Notes: generated by a model not told the origin, from the letters alone. 64,000 nucleotides of DNA from Microbacter sp. GSS18 (GCA_029319145.1 CP119753.1:434001-498000), one strand, 5' to 3'; positions 1 through 8,965 are shown, counted from the stretch's first letter. Program-made: numbers and translations.

Positions 1-39
1 GCGGGCGGTCATCTCAACCGTCACGGCGCATGAGGCCCG

Positions 40-339
40 TCAGCGGGCGAGAGCATCCCAGTCCACGTCGACGATCGACGGGCGGGAAGCCGAGATCTGC
101 GCGGGCAGCCGCATCCCCGGACGCGGCCAATGCTTCGGCCGCGTCACGACGCTCGTGGCGATCGTGGTGGGCGGGACGCCGGGCGCCTCGGCGACGAGTT
201 CGAGACGGCACTCCTGGTAGCGGCCCCGCGGCGCCGGCTCCGAAACCGACACCACGAGGACGGTGCCGGCGACCGCATCCGCGAGGGGATCGGCGGTCAG
301 CCGCTGCAGGGCGCGTGCGATGTCGTCTGCTCCGTCCAC
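40..339 (-). CDS. Hypothetical protein, 99 aa
   Basis: I do not recognise a family. The protein is soluble and has no signal peptide or membrane segment. The frame is open much further upstream (to 417), but that would overlap the divergent DoxX-like gene. A TAGCGT box at 347-352 (minus strand) sits 7 bases before the GTG at 339, the leaderless pattern used across this window, so I chose that start. GTG at 348 lies inside the box and is unlikely. Codon use matches real genes here. The C-terminal half is relatively rich in Pro, Ile and Val. Confidence 0.55.
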   Translation of the reverse strand: MDGADDIARALQRLTADPLADAVAGTVLVVSVSEPAPRGRYQECRLELVAEAPGVPPTTIATSVVTRPKHWPRPGMRLPAQISASRPSIVDVDWDALAR

Positions 340-346
340 ATCCTCC

Positions 347-352
347 ACGCTA
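347..352 (-). promoter_or_regulatory. -10 box of leaderless promoter
   Basis: TAGCGT on the minus strand, 7 bases before GTG at 339. The spacing implies a transcript beginning at or next to the start codon. Confidence 0.45.
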
Positions 353-401
353 TCGGTGCGCGACGGCCCCGCGTGCTCCCGGACGTGGTTTGCTGGGGCG
401 C

Positions 402-785
402 ATGAGGAATGTCGCACGATGGGTGCTCGGTCTCGCGATGGTCTTCGCCGGCGTCAGCCATCTGTTCTGGGCCCGGCGCGAATTCCAGGCGCAGGTCCCG
501 GACTGGGCGGCCGAGAAGACCGGACTCGGAAAGGACGCGGTGGTCGTCGCCTCGGGCGTGGTCGAGGTGATGCTCGGCGGCGCCCTCGTGGCGCTTCCCG
601 CGTCGCGCAGCCGCGTCGGGGCGATCCTGGCCGCGTTCTTCATCGCCGTCTTCCCCGGCAACATCGAGCAGTACACCCAGCGCCGCGACGGGTTCGGGCT
701 CGACACCGACCGCAAGCGCCTCGTCCGCCTGTTCTTCCAGCCCGTGCTCGTGGCGTGGGCGTGGTGGTCCACGCGCACGCGCTGA
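402..785 (+). CDS. DoxX-like small membrane protein, 127 aa
   Basis: A small integral membrane protein with about four hydrophobic segments: residues 3-20, about 44-63, about 65-85 and about 105-122. The N-terminal pattern (LGLAMVFAGVSHLFW) and the conserved loop around PGNIEQYTQ resemble DoxX/MauE-type quinone-reductase-like proteins of actinobacteria. The function in this branch is not established. It is divergent from the hypothetical gene at 40-339 and convergent with the methyltransferase at 813. ATG at 402 is the start that gives a clean first membrane helix; the frame continues upstream with charged, low-quality sequence. Confidence 0.75.
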   Translation: MRNVARWVLGLAMVFAGVSHLFWARREFQAQVPDWAAEKTGLGKDAVVVASGVVEVMLGGALVALPASRSRVGAILAAFFIAVFPGNIEQYTQRRDGFGLDTDRKRLVRLFFQPVLVAWAWWSTRTR

Positions 786-812
786 GCGGGGGCGGCGCGG
801 CCGACCGTGGGG

Positions 813-1931
813 TCAGCGTCTGGTCGACACCGTCACAGTGAACTTCGCGTTGCGCGCGATCTGCTGCGTCGGACCGACGATGCGCTCGAGGACCGGACGG
901 TAGCGAAGGTGGGAGTTCCACACCGTCCACAGCCGACCGCCGGGCCGAAGCACGCGGGCCGCGTCCGCGAACAGGCGCGGCGCGATGCCCTCGTGGACGG
1001 CCGCGCCGGAGTGGAACGGCGGGTTCAGCAGGATCACACCGGCCGATGCGTCCTCGCGCGCACCCAGTCCATCGTCGCGGACCACCTCGATCCGGTCTGC
1101 GACGCCGTTCGCGGCGGCCGTGGCCCGCGCTGAAGCGACGGCGACGGCGGACTGGTCGCACGCGTAGAGCCGCAGACCGGGATGGCGCAGCGCCAGCGTC
1201 GCCGCGACGACGCCGGTGCCGCATGCCAGATCGATCGCAGCGGCGTCGTCGGGAATCCGGTCCGGCACGTGCTCGAGCAGGAAGCGCGTGCCGATGTCGA
1301 CCGCCGCCCCCGCGAACGCGCCGCCGTACGCGCACACCACCACGCCGTCGGTTTCGATGCAGCGCGGCTGCGGATCCCGGCCGTCGTGCGGGTCCGAGGC
1401 CACGAGCACGCGTGACTTCTGGCGGGCGTGCGTCACGTCGACGCGGCCGAAGAACTCCCGCAGCACCTCGTTCATCGCCGTGCTCATGTGCTTGATGCGC
1501 CCGCCCGCGAACACGCGCACGTCAGGGGCGGCGTGGGCGGCGATCAGGCCCGCGATGTCGCGCAGCGCGTCGAGCGAACGCGGGAGGCGCAGCAGGACCA
1601 CGCGCGCGTCGCGGACCACCTCCCCCGACAGCGGCAGCGACGCGGTGTCGCCCGCGAGCCCGAGGCGCACGGCATTGGCCGCCAGCGCGCGCTCGCCGGT
1701 CAGCGCGTCCTGGTGGACGCGCACGTGCGCCGATTCCCCGGCCGTGTCGGCGGCGGCTCCCAGCGCCAGCGCGCCGTACGCATCGCCGATCACGGCGGTG
1801 GCCGCACGCCCGGCGTCCGCGCGGGCCCCGGCCGACTCGTCGAGGATCAGCCGGTCGGCGGCGTCGACCGCGACCAGGTCGTCGGCTTCGACATCCGGCC
1901 AGCGACGCAGGTCGTCCCACGAGAACTCCAC
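813..1931 (-). CDS. RsmC/RlmG-type rRNA guanine-N2 methyltransferase
   Basis: A 372-aa protein with the two-lobe layout of the RsmC/RlmG family: a degenerate N-terminal methyltransferase-like half, then a catalytic SAM-binding half. The glycine-rich SAM loop reads AIDLACGTGVVAATLA near residue 230. The catalytic NPPF motif (LLNPPFHSG) lies near residue 303 and is typical of N-methylation of guanine in rRNA. The target base (16S G1207 or 23S G1835) cannot be decided from sequence alone. The GTG start at 1931 has a TAGCGT box 6 bases upstream, so the mRNA is probably leaderless. Confidence 0.85.
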   Translation of the reverse strand: MEFSWDDLRRWPDVEADDLVAVDAADRLILDESAGARADAGRAATAVIGDAYGALALGAAADTAGESAHVRVHQDALTGERALAANAVRLGLAGDTASLPLSGEVVRDARVVLLRLPRSLDALRDIAGLIAAHAAPDVRVFAGGRIKHMSTAMNEVLREFFGRVDVTHARQKSRVLVASDPHDGRDPQPRCIETDGVVVCAYGGAFAGAAVDIGTRFLLEHVPDRIPDDAAAIDLACGTGVVAATLALRHPGLRLYACDQSAVAVASARATAAANGVADRIEVVRDDGLGAREDASAGVILLNPPFHSGAAVHEGIAPRLFADAARVLRPGGRLWTVWNSHLRYRPVLERIVGPTQQIARNAKFTVTVSTRR

Positions 1932-1937
1932 GCGATC

Positions 1938-1943
1938 ACGCTA
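1938..1943 (-). promoter_or_regulatory. -10 box of leaderless promoter (rRNA methyltransferase)
   Basis: TAGCGT on the minus strand, 6 bases before GTG at 1931. Confidence 0.5.
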
Positions 1944-2011
1944 CCCGGGCCCCGGGTTCGGCAGCGCTCCCGCGGGCGCCTAGGCTGGATCGGTCCGACC
2001 CGAGGAGACCT

Positions 2012-2476
2012 GTGTTCCGCACGCCCCTGAGCCTGTTCCGTGCCCTCGCGATCGCCGAGGCGATCTCGTGGACCCTGCTGATCGCCGGCCTCGTGCTGCG
2101 CGCCACCGCAGACCTCGCCATCGCGGTGACCGTCGGCGGCGCGATCCACGGCTTCGTCTTCCTCTCGTACGGGGCGACGGCGGTGCTGGTGTCGATGAAC
2201 CAGCGCTGGAAGCCGGGCCCCGCGATCGTGGCCGTCGTGAGCGCGGTGATCCCGTACGCGACCGTCCCGGTCGAGATCTGGCTGCACCGCTCCGGCCGCC
2301 TGGAAGGGCAGTGGCGGCTCGAGGAAGCCGCCGATCCTGCCGACCGCGTCTGGTACGACGGGCCGATGCGCTGGTTCCTGCGGCGACCGTGGCTGCTGGG
2401 CGCCCTCATCGCCCTGGCCGTGGTCGCGCTGTACGTCACGCTGCTGCTCGTCGGTCCGCCCGGCGGCCGCGACTGA
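2012..2476 (+). CDS. DUF3817-type membrane protein, 154 aa
   Basis: An integral membrane protein with a first long helix pair (residues about 8-55), another hydrophobic stretch (about 68-92) and a C-terminal helix (about 127-148). The opening FRALAIAEAISWTLLIAGLVL and the central GAIHGFVFL resemble DUF3817 proteins, which have no known function. The last 40 residues (WYDGPMRWFLRRPW and a final helix) extend beyond the usual core. The GTG start at 2012 has GAGGAG upstream (about 2002-2007), and a TAGGCT box near 1981 suggests a short 5' leader. Confidence 0.8.
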   Translation: MFRTPLSLFRALAIAEAISWTLLIAGLVLRATADLAIAVTVGGAIHGFVFLSYGATAVLVSMNQRWKPGPAIVAVVSAVIPYATVPVEIWLHRSGRLEGQWRLEEAADPADRVWYDGPMRWFLRRPWLLGALIALAVVALYVTLLLVGPPGGRD

Positions 2477-2554
2477 CGCGCGGGCGACGGCGCATCCGAC
2501 ATCCGCCGGTGATTCCGGTATCCACACGTGTGCGCACGCCGCGCCGTTCCACGC

Positions 2555-2560
2555 CATGAT
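2555..2560 (+). promoter_or_regulatory. -10-like box before nhaA
   Basis: CATGAT lies 6 bases before the GTG at 2567. It fixes the start of nhaA, because there is no Shine-Dalgarno sequence and the frame is open further upstream. Confidence 0.4.
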
Positions 2561-2566
2561 GGGACC

Positions 2567-4423
2567 GTGGCCGACGCGCGTGTGAGCACCGACACCGTCC
2601 CGCGCGCGCCTGCGAAGCGCCCGCACAAGAAGAAGCACCCGTCCGGGGACCGGCTGTCGGCCGGACTGATGCTGCTGGGCACGGCGATCGCCCTGCTGTG
2701 GGCCAACTCGCCGTGGGGCGCGACGTACCACGAGTTCTGGGACATGCACGTCGGCCTCTCGCTCGGCGACCTCCACGTGGAGGCGACGCTGCACGAAGTC
2801 GTCAACGACATGCTCATGACGTTCTTCTTCTTCCTCGTGGGTCTCGAGGTCAAGCGCGAGCTCACGATCGGCGAACTCACCGACCGGTCCCGGGCGATCG
2901 TGCCGATCGTCGCCGCGATCGCGGGGCTCATCGTGCCCGCGGCGCTCTTCGTGCCCCTGGGCGCGATGGTCGGCGAGGCGGATGCCTGGGGGATCGTCAT
3001 CTCGATGGACACGGCCTTCCTGCTGGGCGCGCTCGCGCTCATCGGTCCGGCCTTCCCGAAGCGGCTGCGCACGTTCCTGCTGACGCTCGCCGTCGTCGAC
3101 GACATCGGAGCCCTCGCCGTCATCGGCATCTTCTACAGCGGCGTGCTCTCGCCGGTGCCGCTGGTGACCGCCGCGGTGCTCATGGGGCTCATCGCGCTCG
3201 TGCGATTCGCCCCCGTCGGCCGGGGCCTGCTGTACGCGATCCTCGGCGTCGCCCTGTGGGTCGCGGTGCTCGCCGCGGGCATCCACCCCACGCTCGCCGG
3301 CGTCGCCGTCGCGCTGCTCATCCCCGTCTTCTCGCCCCGTCGTGCCGACGTCGAGCAGGCCGCGGCGCTCACGCAGGCGTTCCGCGAGTCGCCGAACCCG
3401 CAGTACGCCGCGGCGCTCACGCGAAGCATCCGCCAGTCGCTGTCGATCAACGAGCGCATCGACATGGCCTGGCGGCCCTATGTCGCGTACGGCGTGCTCC
3501 CGCTGTTCGCCCTCGCGAACGCCGGTGTCCACCTCGGGCCGGAGGTCTTCCGCGACGCGTTCACGTCGCCGCTGACGTGGGGCATCATTCTGGGGCTCGT
3601 GGTCGGAAAGTTCGTCGGCATCACGGGGGCGACGGCGCTCGTGCGCGCGTCGGGCAAGGGACAGCTCGCCCCGGGGCTCGCCATGCACCGCGTCGCCGGA
3701 GGGGCCGCTCTGTCGGGCATCGGGTTCACGATCTCGCTGTTCATCGTCCCGATCGCGATCGAGGACCCCGAACTGCAGGATCTCGCCCGCGTGGGCGTGC
3801 TCACCGCATCGGTCATGGCGTTCCTGCTCGGCTGGGCGATCATCTCGGTGGGCGACCGGCTGCGCCCGCCGCAGCCCGTCGGTGCGAAGCTCGCCCGTCC
3901 CGTCGACCCCGAGCGCGATCACGTCTTCGGCTCGAGCGCGGCGACGTGCGAGATCGTCGAGTACGGGGACTTCGAGTGCCCGTTCTGCAGTCGGGCGACC
4001 GGCTCGGTCGATGCGGTCCTGGCCCACTTCGGCTCGGATGTGCGATGGGTGTGGCGTCACCTTCCCCTCGACCAGCCGCATCCGCACGCGCAGGAGGCGG
4101 CGCAGGCCGCCGAGGCGGCGGGCCTGCAGGGCCGCTTCTACGAGATGGCGCGCCTGATGTTCGCGAACCAGGATCGCCTGGAGCGCACGGATCTGTTCGG
4201 GTACGCCGAGCAGCTGGGGCTGGATCTCGACCGATTCGCCGACGATCTGACCTCGCCCGACGTGCTGCGGCGCGTGCAGGACGACCGACTGGACGCCGAG
4301 GTCATGGATCTGCACTCCACGCCGACGTTCTTCATCAACGGCGTTCGGCACATCGGCCCGTACGATTCGGCGAGCCTCATTCGCGCGCTGGAGGCGGCGC
4401 GACCGGCTCCGCCTCCGGAGTGA
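2567..4423 (+). CDS. nhaA: NhaA Na+/H+ antiporter fused to a DsbA-like thioredoxin domain
   Basis: A 618-aa two-domain protein. Residues about 25-430 are an NhaA antiporter (about 12 membrane helices) that exchanges Na+ for H+ across the membrane. The paired transport aspartates are Asp178-Asp179 in VVDDIGALAVIG. Residues about 440-610 form a DsbA/thioredoxin-like domain: catalytic CPFC at 471-474 and the cis-proline loop STPTFFING with Pro586. Such fusions are known in databases, but the role of the oxidoreductase domain is not. A lysine-rich stretch (KRPHKKKHPSG) precedes the first helix. The stop abuts the stop of the convergent kinase/aminotransferase gene. Confidence 0.92.
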   Translation: MADARVSTDTVPRAPAKRPHKKKHPSGDRLSAGLMLLGTAIALLWANSPWGATYHEFWDMHVGLSLGDLHVEATLHEVVNDMLMTFFFFLVGLEVKRELTIGELTDRSRAIVPIVAAIAGLIVPAALFVPLGAMVGEADAWGIVISMDTAFLLGALALIGPAFPKRLRTFLLTLAVVDDIGALAVIGIFYSGVLSPVPLVTAAVLMGLIALVRFAPVGRGLLYAILGVALWVAVLAAGIHPTLAGVAVALLIPVFSPRRADVEQAAALTQAFRESPNPQYAAALTRSIRQSLSINERIDMAWRPYVAYGVLPLFALANAGVHLGPEVFRDAFTSPLTWGIILGLVVGKFVGITGATALVRASGKGQLAPGLAMHRVAGGAALSGIGFTISLFIVPIAIEDPELQDLARVGVLTASVMAFLLGWAIISVGDRLRPPQPVGAKLARPVDPERDHVFGSSAATCEIVEYGDFECPFCSRATGSVDAVLAHFGSDVRWVWRHLPLDQPHPHAQEAAQAAEAAGLQGRFYEMARLMFANQDRLERTDLFGYAEQLGLDLDRFADDLTSPDVLRRVQDDRLDAEVMDLHSTPTFFINGVRHIGPYDSASLIRALEAARPAPPPE

Positions 4424-7300
4424 TCACCAGCCGTCGGTGAGGATGTGGTCGAGCGCCGCGACGAGGGCATCGGCGCTGTCGTCGTCGAAGCACAGGGGCG
4501 GCTTGATCTTCAGGATGTTCTGGTGGTCGCCGGTCGGCTGGGCGATGACGCCGAGCTCGCGCAGCCGGCGGCAGATCGCCGCCGTCTCGTCGGTGGCCGG
4601 CTCCCACGTCGCACGATCCCGCACGAATTCGGGGCCGAGGTAGAGCCCGGCGCCGTGGACGGCCGCCAGGATCGGATGCCGCTCGCCCAGCTCCAGGAGC
4701 TTCGCGCGCAGTCGGCCGCCGACCCGCCGTGCGTTGCCCACGAGGTCCTCGTCGCGCATGATGTCGAGCACGGTCAGCCCGACGACGCTCGAGACCGGGC
4801 TGCCGCCGGCGGACGAGAAGAAGTAGCCGCCCGAGCGATACCGCGCCGCGATCTCGCGCGTCGTGATGACGGCGCCCAGCGGATGGCCGCTGCCCATCGA
4901 CTTCGCCACGGCGACGATGTCGGGCACGACCCCCTGCTGCTCGAACCCCCAGAACCACTCGCCCAGCCGGCCGTAGCCGACCTGCACCTCGTCGGCGACC
5001 GCGAGGCCGCCGGCCGCCCGCACCGCGTCGTAGACCTCGGCGAGATAGCCGTCGGGGAGGAACATGCCGCCGCCGTTGCCGAACGCCGTCTCGGCCACGA
5101 ACGCGCCGACGGGCCTGCCCGCTTCGCCCAACCGGGCGATCTTCTCCGCGGCCTCGGACGCGTAGCGATCCGGGTCGTCGGCGTGGACGCCGCGGAAGGG
5201 ATGCGGTGAGGGGACGGTGTGCACCCATGCCGGGCGGGTCTGCAGCGCCGCCGGGTTGTCGGCGACCGACGTCGAGACGGCATCCGTGAGGTAGGTCCAC
5301 CCGTGGTACGCCTCGGCGACCGCCAGGACATCGGGTCGGCCCGACCAGGTGCGGGCCAGCCGCAGCGCCAGGTCGACCGCTTCGGACCCGCTGTTGACCA
5401 GGAACACGGTGTCGAGCGGGTCGGGGACGAGCTCGGCCAGGCGCTCCGAGAACTCCACGACCGACGGGTAGTGGAACCGCGAGTTCGTGTTCAGCAGCCG
5501 CCACTGGCGCGCGACGGCGTCCGCCAGCCGCGGATGGGCGTGGCCGACGGCGGTGACGTTGTTGAGGGTGTCGAGGTAGACGCGCCCGTCGGCGTCGATC
5601 AGATGCTCGCGCCATCCGCGCACCATGACCGGCGGCGCGGTGTAGTAGTGCTCCTGGACCTCGGCGAACACCGCGTCCCGGCGCTCCAGGAGCCCCGCGG
5701 CGTCGATCGGCGAAGCGGCCGGGGCGAGCCGGGGGAGGAGCGGCGACGGGTCGGCGACGACGGCGCGCCACGCGGCGGCCAGGCCGCGCGTCGTGAAGCG
5801 CGGCGCATCGATCCCGGTGCGCGTCACCTGGATCCACACGCGGCCCGCGGACTCGGCCAGGGCGTCGCCCGCGGCCACCGTCGTCCCGTCGCGGTGCCGC
5901 GCGCGGACGCCCTCGAGGTGCAGCTGCACGCCATCGCCGGTGAGGACCAGCCCGGCCGAGGTCGCCGTGACGGCTCCCGCCCACGGCGCCCGGAGCGTCG
6001 TGGCGGACGCCGGCGCGAACTCGACGCCGAGCGCGACGTTGCGCGGCGGGTCCGGATCGGCGGGGACGGCGCGGGTCAGCCGCGCCTCGGCGAACCGCGC
6101 CGCCGCCGATGCGCCCGCCGGCGCCGAGGCGAAGGCGACGTCCTCGGCTGCGGAGCTCAGCCACCGGCCGTCGTCGAGCAGAGCGCTGGTGGGCGAGAGG
6201 TCGACGATGTGCGGCTGCCCGTCGGTCAGGGCCGCGGATGCCGGAAGGGGCAGCCCGACGGCGGCGGATCCGGCGGCCTCGCGCACGAGTGCGGTCGCCA
6301 CCTCGAGCGGGACAGAGACGGCTTCGGCGAAGATGGCCTGCTCGTGGGCGAGGTTCTCCGCGGCGTACCGATTGCCCGGGTCGCCGGACAGCACCTGGTG
6401 GGCGCTCGCGACGAGGACGGCGCCGCGCTGGACGACGAGCGGCCACAGGGCACTCTGCTCGGCGTCCGACAGCGGCCGCTCCCGGTGATAGGCCGTCACC
6501 GCGCGCATGGCCGCGGGCAGGTCGACGCCGTCGTGGTGCAGCAGCGACGACACCGTTATGGCGAGCTCGGCCACCGCCCACGAGCGGCCGAGATCGCCCA
6601 GGTCGATGACGCCGTCGGGGACGCGCGTGCGGGGGTCGGACGTGACGACGTTGTCGTCGGTGAGGTCGCCGTGGATGACCTGCACGGCGAGCGCATCGGC
6701 GACGGGTGACAGCGCCCGTCCGGCGGCGTCGGCGGCCTGCGCGAGCCGTGTGCGCGCCGCCGCATCGGGCACTCCCGGGAGGAGCTCGGCGAGCACGGCG
6801 GGTGCCCGGCGCAGATCCCACTGATGCGTGCGCTCGGCCCCGGGCAGCGTCAGCTCGCCCAGCGCGACGGCGACGCGCGCCGCCAGCGCGCCGAGTGTGT
6901 CGATCACGGTGGGCGACAGGTAGCCGGACAGCGTCTGGCCGGGCAGGAACTCCAGCAGCCGCGCATGCATCACGACGCCCTCGAGCGCGACGGGGTAGGT
7001 CGTGCCGCCGGGCTGCCGCCGCCGCGCGCGCGGCGCGCGGACACCCGCCCGCGCGGCGATCATGTCGGCCGCGGCGGACTGCGCCTCGAGCTCGGCGACC
7101 GTCGTGCTCGGGTTCGCGATCTTGAGCAGGAGCGGCGGCTCGTCGGCCCGCTCGAGCAGGAAGTTCCGATCCTGGTTGCTGCCGAGCGGCCGCGGCGTCC
7201 CCTGGACGCCCCAGCCGTCCCGGGCGATGCGCGCCGCGGCCGCGACGTCGACGGCGGGGGGTGCCGCCGGAACGAGGCCGGCATTCGGCGGGGTGGACAT
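4424..7300 (-). CDS. APH-type kinase / M23-like / class III aminotransferase fusion, 958 aa
   Basis: Three domains in one chain. Residues about 20-330 are an aminoglycoside-phosphotransferase-like small-molecule kinase, with catalytic IHGD (Asp212) and GVIDLGDLG as the metal-binding motif. Residues about 420-520 resemble an M23/lipoyl-like beta domain (APWAGAVTATSAGLVL ... LAESAGRVWIQV) without clear zinc ligands. Residues about 540-955 are a class III PLP enzyme, with NSGSEAVDLALRLAR, VADEVQVGYGR and PLP lysine Lys800 in VAKSMGSGHPLGAV. In animals, kinase and PLP phospho-lyase homologues of these two end domains work in sequence (hydroxylysine kinase and phosphohydroxylysine lyase; the related ethanolamine-phosphate lyase). 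I infer a phosphorylate-then-eliminate enzyme for an amino alcohol or hydroxy amino acid. ATG at 7300 is followed directly by homologous sequence; upstream codons look non-coding. Confidence 0.85.
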   Translation of the reverse strand: MSTPPNAGLVPAAPPAVDVAAAARIARDGWGVQGTPRPLGSNQDRNFLLERADEPPLLLKIANPSTTVAELEAQSAAADMIAARAGVRAPRARRRQPGGTTYPVALEGVVMHARLLEFLPGQTLSGYLSPTVIDTLGALAARVAVALGELTLPGAERTHQWDLRRAPAVLAELLPGVPDAAARTRLAQAADAAGRALSPVADALAVQVIHGDLTDDNVVTSDPRTRVPDGVIDLGDLGRSWAVAELAITVSSLLHHDGVDLPAAMRAVTAYHRERPLSDAEQSALWPLVVQRGAVLVASAHQVLSGDPGNRYAAENLAHEQAIFAEAVSVPLEVATALVREAAGSAAVGLPLPASAALTDGQPHIVDLSPTSALLDDGRWLSSAAEDVAFASAPAGASAAARFAEARLTRAVPADPDPPRNVALGVEFAPASATTLRAPWAGAVTATSAGLVLTGDGVQLHLEGVRARHRDGTTVAAGDALAESAGRVWIQVTRTGIDAPRFTTRGLAAAWRAVVADPSPLLPRLAPAASPIDAAGLLERRDAVFAEVQEHYYTAPPVMVRGWREHLIDADGRVYLDTLNNVTAVGHAHPRLADAVARQWRLLNTNSRFHYPSVVEFSERLAELVPDPLDTVFLVNSGSEAVDLALRLARTWSGRPDVLAVAEAYHGWTYLTDAVSTSVADNPAALQTRPAWVHTVPSPHPFRGVHADDPDRYASEAAEKIARLGEAGRPVGAFVAETAFGNGGGMFLPDGYLAEVYDAVRAAGGLAVADEVQVGYGRLGEWFWGFEQQGVVPDIVAVAKSMGSGHPLGAVITTREIAARYRSGGYFFSSAGGSPVSSVVGLTVLDIMRDEDLVGNARRVGGRLRAKLLELGERHPILAAVHGAGLYLGPEFVRDRATWEPATDETAAICRRLRELGVIAQPTGDHQNILKIKPPLCFDDDSADALVAALDHILTDGW

Positions 7301-7389
7301 GATCGAACCGGGGCCTCTCGTCGGGTGCTGGGATGAGGGTATCCCGACCGCGGCGCGGCCGCGCCGGACGGATCGTCCGAGGTCGGTGC

Positions 7390-7395
7390 GATGAT
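7390..7395 (+). promoter_or_regulatory. -10-like box before DNA ligase gene
   Basis: GATGAT, 6 bases before ATG at 7402, with no Shine-Dalgarno sequence. Confidence 0.4.
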
Positions 7396-7401
7396 CGTGC
7401 C

Positions 7402-8934
7402 ATGCTGCTGCACCGGCTTCTGGCGACGACGCAGTCGGTCGCCGCAACCGCGGCGCGACGTGAGAAGGTCGCGGCGCTCGCGGAGTTCATGCGCGCTCTC
7501 GCGCCCGCCGACGTCCCCGTGGCCGTCGGCCTGCTCCTCGCGCGGCCGCGGCAGGGACGACTCGGTGTCGGTTGGCGGGGTCTGGATGCGCTCGAGGTCA
7601 CGCATGCCGCGGCGCCCTCGCTGACGCTCGGCGACGTCGACGCAGCGTTCACTGCACTGGCCGCGGCCGCCGGTCCGGGCTCGGGGGCGCTGCGCCGCGA
7701 CGCGCTGCGCGGGCTGGCCGCGCGCGCGACGGCCGGGGAGTGGGGACTGCTGCGGCGGGTGATCCTGGGGGAGCTGCGGACGGGAGCGGTCGAGGGCGTG
7801 CTCCTGGACGCGGTGGCGGCCGCCGCCGGGCGGCCCGTCGCGACGGTGCGCCGCGCGGCGATGCTGTCCGGCGACCTGGGCGGCACTGCGCTGATCGCGC
7901 TGGGTGGCGACCCCGACGCCCTCGACGCCGTGGGGCTCGCGGTGGGAACGCCGGTGCTGCCCATGCTCGCCTCGACGGCGTCGTCGGCGACCGACGCGCT
8001 CTCGGCGGTCGGCGGGCGGGCCTCCGTCGAGGTCAAGCTCGATGGCGCCCGCGTCCAGGTGCACCGCCGGGACGACGACGTGACGGTCTACACGCGCAGT
8101 CTCGCGGACGTCACGGTGCGGGTGCCCGAGATCGTCGAGGCGGTGCGGGGCCTCCCCGCGCGGCACGTGATCCTCGACGGCGAGACGCTCGCTCTCGACG
8201 AATCCGGCGCGCCCCGCGCCTTCCAGGACACGATGGCGCGCTTCGGCTCCGAGCACGCGGCGGCGGTCGCGCTCAGGCCGTGGTTCTTCGACGTGCTCCA
8301 CCTCGACGGCGATGACCTGATCGACGAGCCACTCCTCGTGCGCCGCGCCGTGCTGGAGCGCATCGCTCCGGAGGCGCTGGTCCCCGGCATCCTCACCGAC
8401 GATCCCGTCGCTGCCGAAGCCTTCGCCCGACGCGCGCTCGCCGCCGGGCACGAGGGCGTCATGGTCAAGGATGCCGCGTCGGCATATGCGGCCGGGCGGC
8501 GCGGGAAGGCGTGGCTCAAGGTGAAGCCGGTGCTGACCTTCGACCTTGTCGTGCTCGCCGCGGAGTGGGGCTCGGGGCGCCGCACGGGCATGCTGTCGAA
8601 CCTGCACCTCGGCGCCCGCGACGCCGACGGCCGCTTCGGCGATCCGGGCGGATTCGTCATGGTGGGCAAGACCTTCAAGGGCCTCACCGACGAGCTCCTG
8701 GCATGGCAGACCGAGCACTTCCCGCTCATGCAGACCCGCGCGACGCGTCATGCCGTGCACGTGCGGCCCGAGACCGTGGTCGAGATCGCGATCGACGGCG
8801 TGCAGCGGTCCACGCGGTACCCCGGCGGCGTGGCCCTGCGGTTCGCGCGCGTGCGCGGGTACCGGCCCGACAAGTCAGCGCAGGAGGCCGACACGATCGA
8901 CGCCCTTCGCGCGCTCCTGCCCGGACAGGAGTGA
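7402..8934 (+). CDS. ligB: ATP-dependent DNA ligase, LigB type
   Basis: A 510-aa ATP-dependent ligase. An N-terminal helical DNA-binding domain (about 1-190) is followed by the adenylation domain with motif I VEVKLDGARVQVH (adenylated Lys212), DGETLAL, EGVMVKD and AWLKVKP (motif V region). A C-terminal OB fold ends with the RFARVRGYRPDK motif. This matches the stand-alone LigB of actinobacteria, which seals nicks and is an accessory to the NAD-dependent LigA. It is not LigD, because no polymerase or nuclease domain is attached. It is divergent from the kinase/aminotransferase gene and followed 31 bases later by the sirtuin. Confidence 0.92.
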   Translation: MLLHRLLATTQSVAATAARREKVAALAEFMRALAPADVPVAVGLLLARPRQGRLGVGWRGLDALEVTHAAAPSLTLGDVDAAFTALAAAAGPGSGALRRDALRGLAARATAGEWGLLRRVILGELRTGAVEGVLLDAVAAAAGRPVATVRRAAMLSGDLGGTALIALGGDPDALDAVGLAVGTPVLPMLASTASSATDALSAVGGRASVEVKLDGARVQVHRRDDDVTVYTRSLADVTVRVPEIVEAVRGLPARHVILDGETLALDESGAPRAFQDTMARFGSEHAAAVALRPWFFDVLHLDGDDLIDEPLLVRRAVLERIAPEALVPGILTDDPVAAEAFARRALAAGHEGVMVKDAASAYAAGRRGKAWLKVKPVLTFDLVVLAAEWGSGRRTGMLSNLHLGARDADGRFGDPGGFVMVGKTFKGLTDELLAWQTEHFPLMQTRATRHAVHVRPETVVEIAIDGVQRSTRYPGGVALRFARVRGYRPDKSAQEADTIDALRALLPGQE

Positions 8935-8965
8935 CGGATGCCGCCGCAGGCACCAGGATGACGGT

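Noticed and set aside
14..211. 65-codon minus-strand ORF at the left edge
   Set aside because: Overlaps the gene at 40-339 in another frame; Arg/Ala-rich with no start context.
348..417. Longer N-terminus for the first hypothetical protein
   Set aside because: It would overlap the divergent DoxX-like gene and its promoter box lies inside the extension.
1847..4351. Long minus-strand open frame (about 834 codons)
   Set aside because: Antisense shadow of DUF3817 and nhaA; Arg/Asp/His-rich composition typical of high-GC reverse frames and no family motif.
4377..8036. 1219-codon minus-strand frame overlapping the kinase fusion and ligase
   Set aside because: Out-of-frame read of the fusion gene and antisense of the ligase; no conserved motifs.
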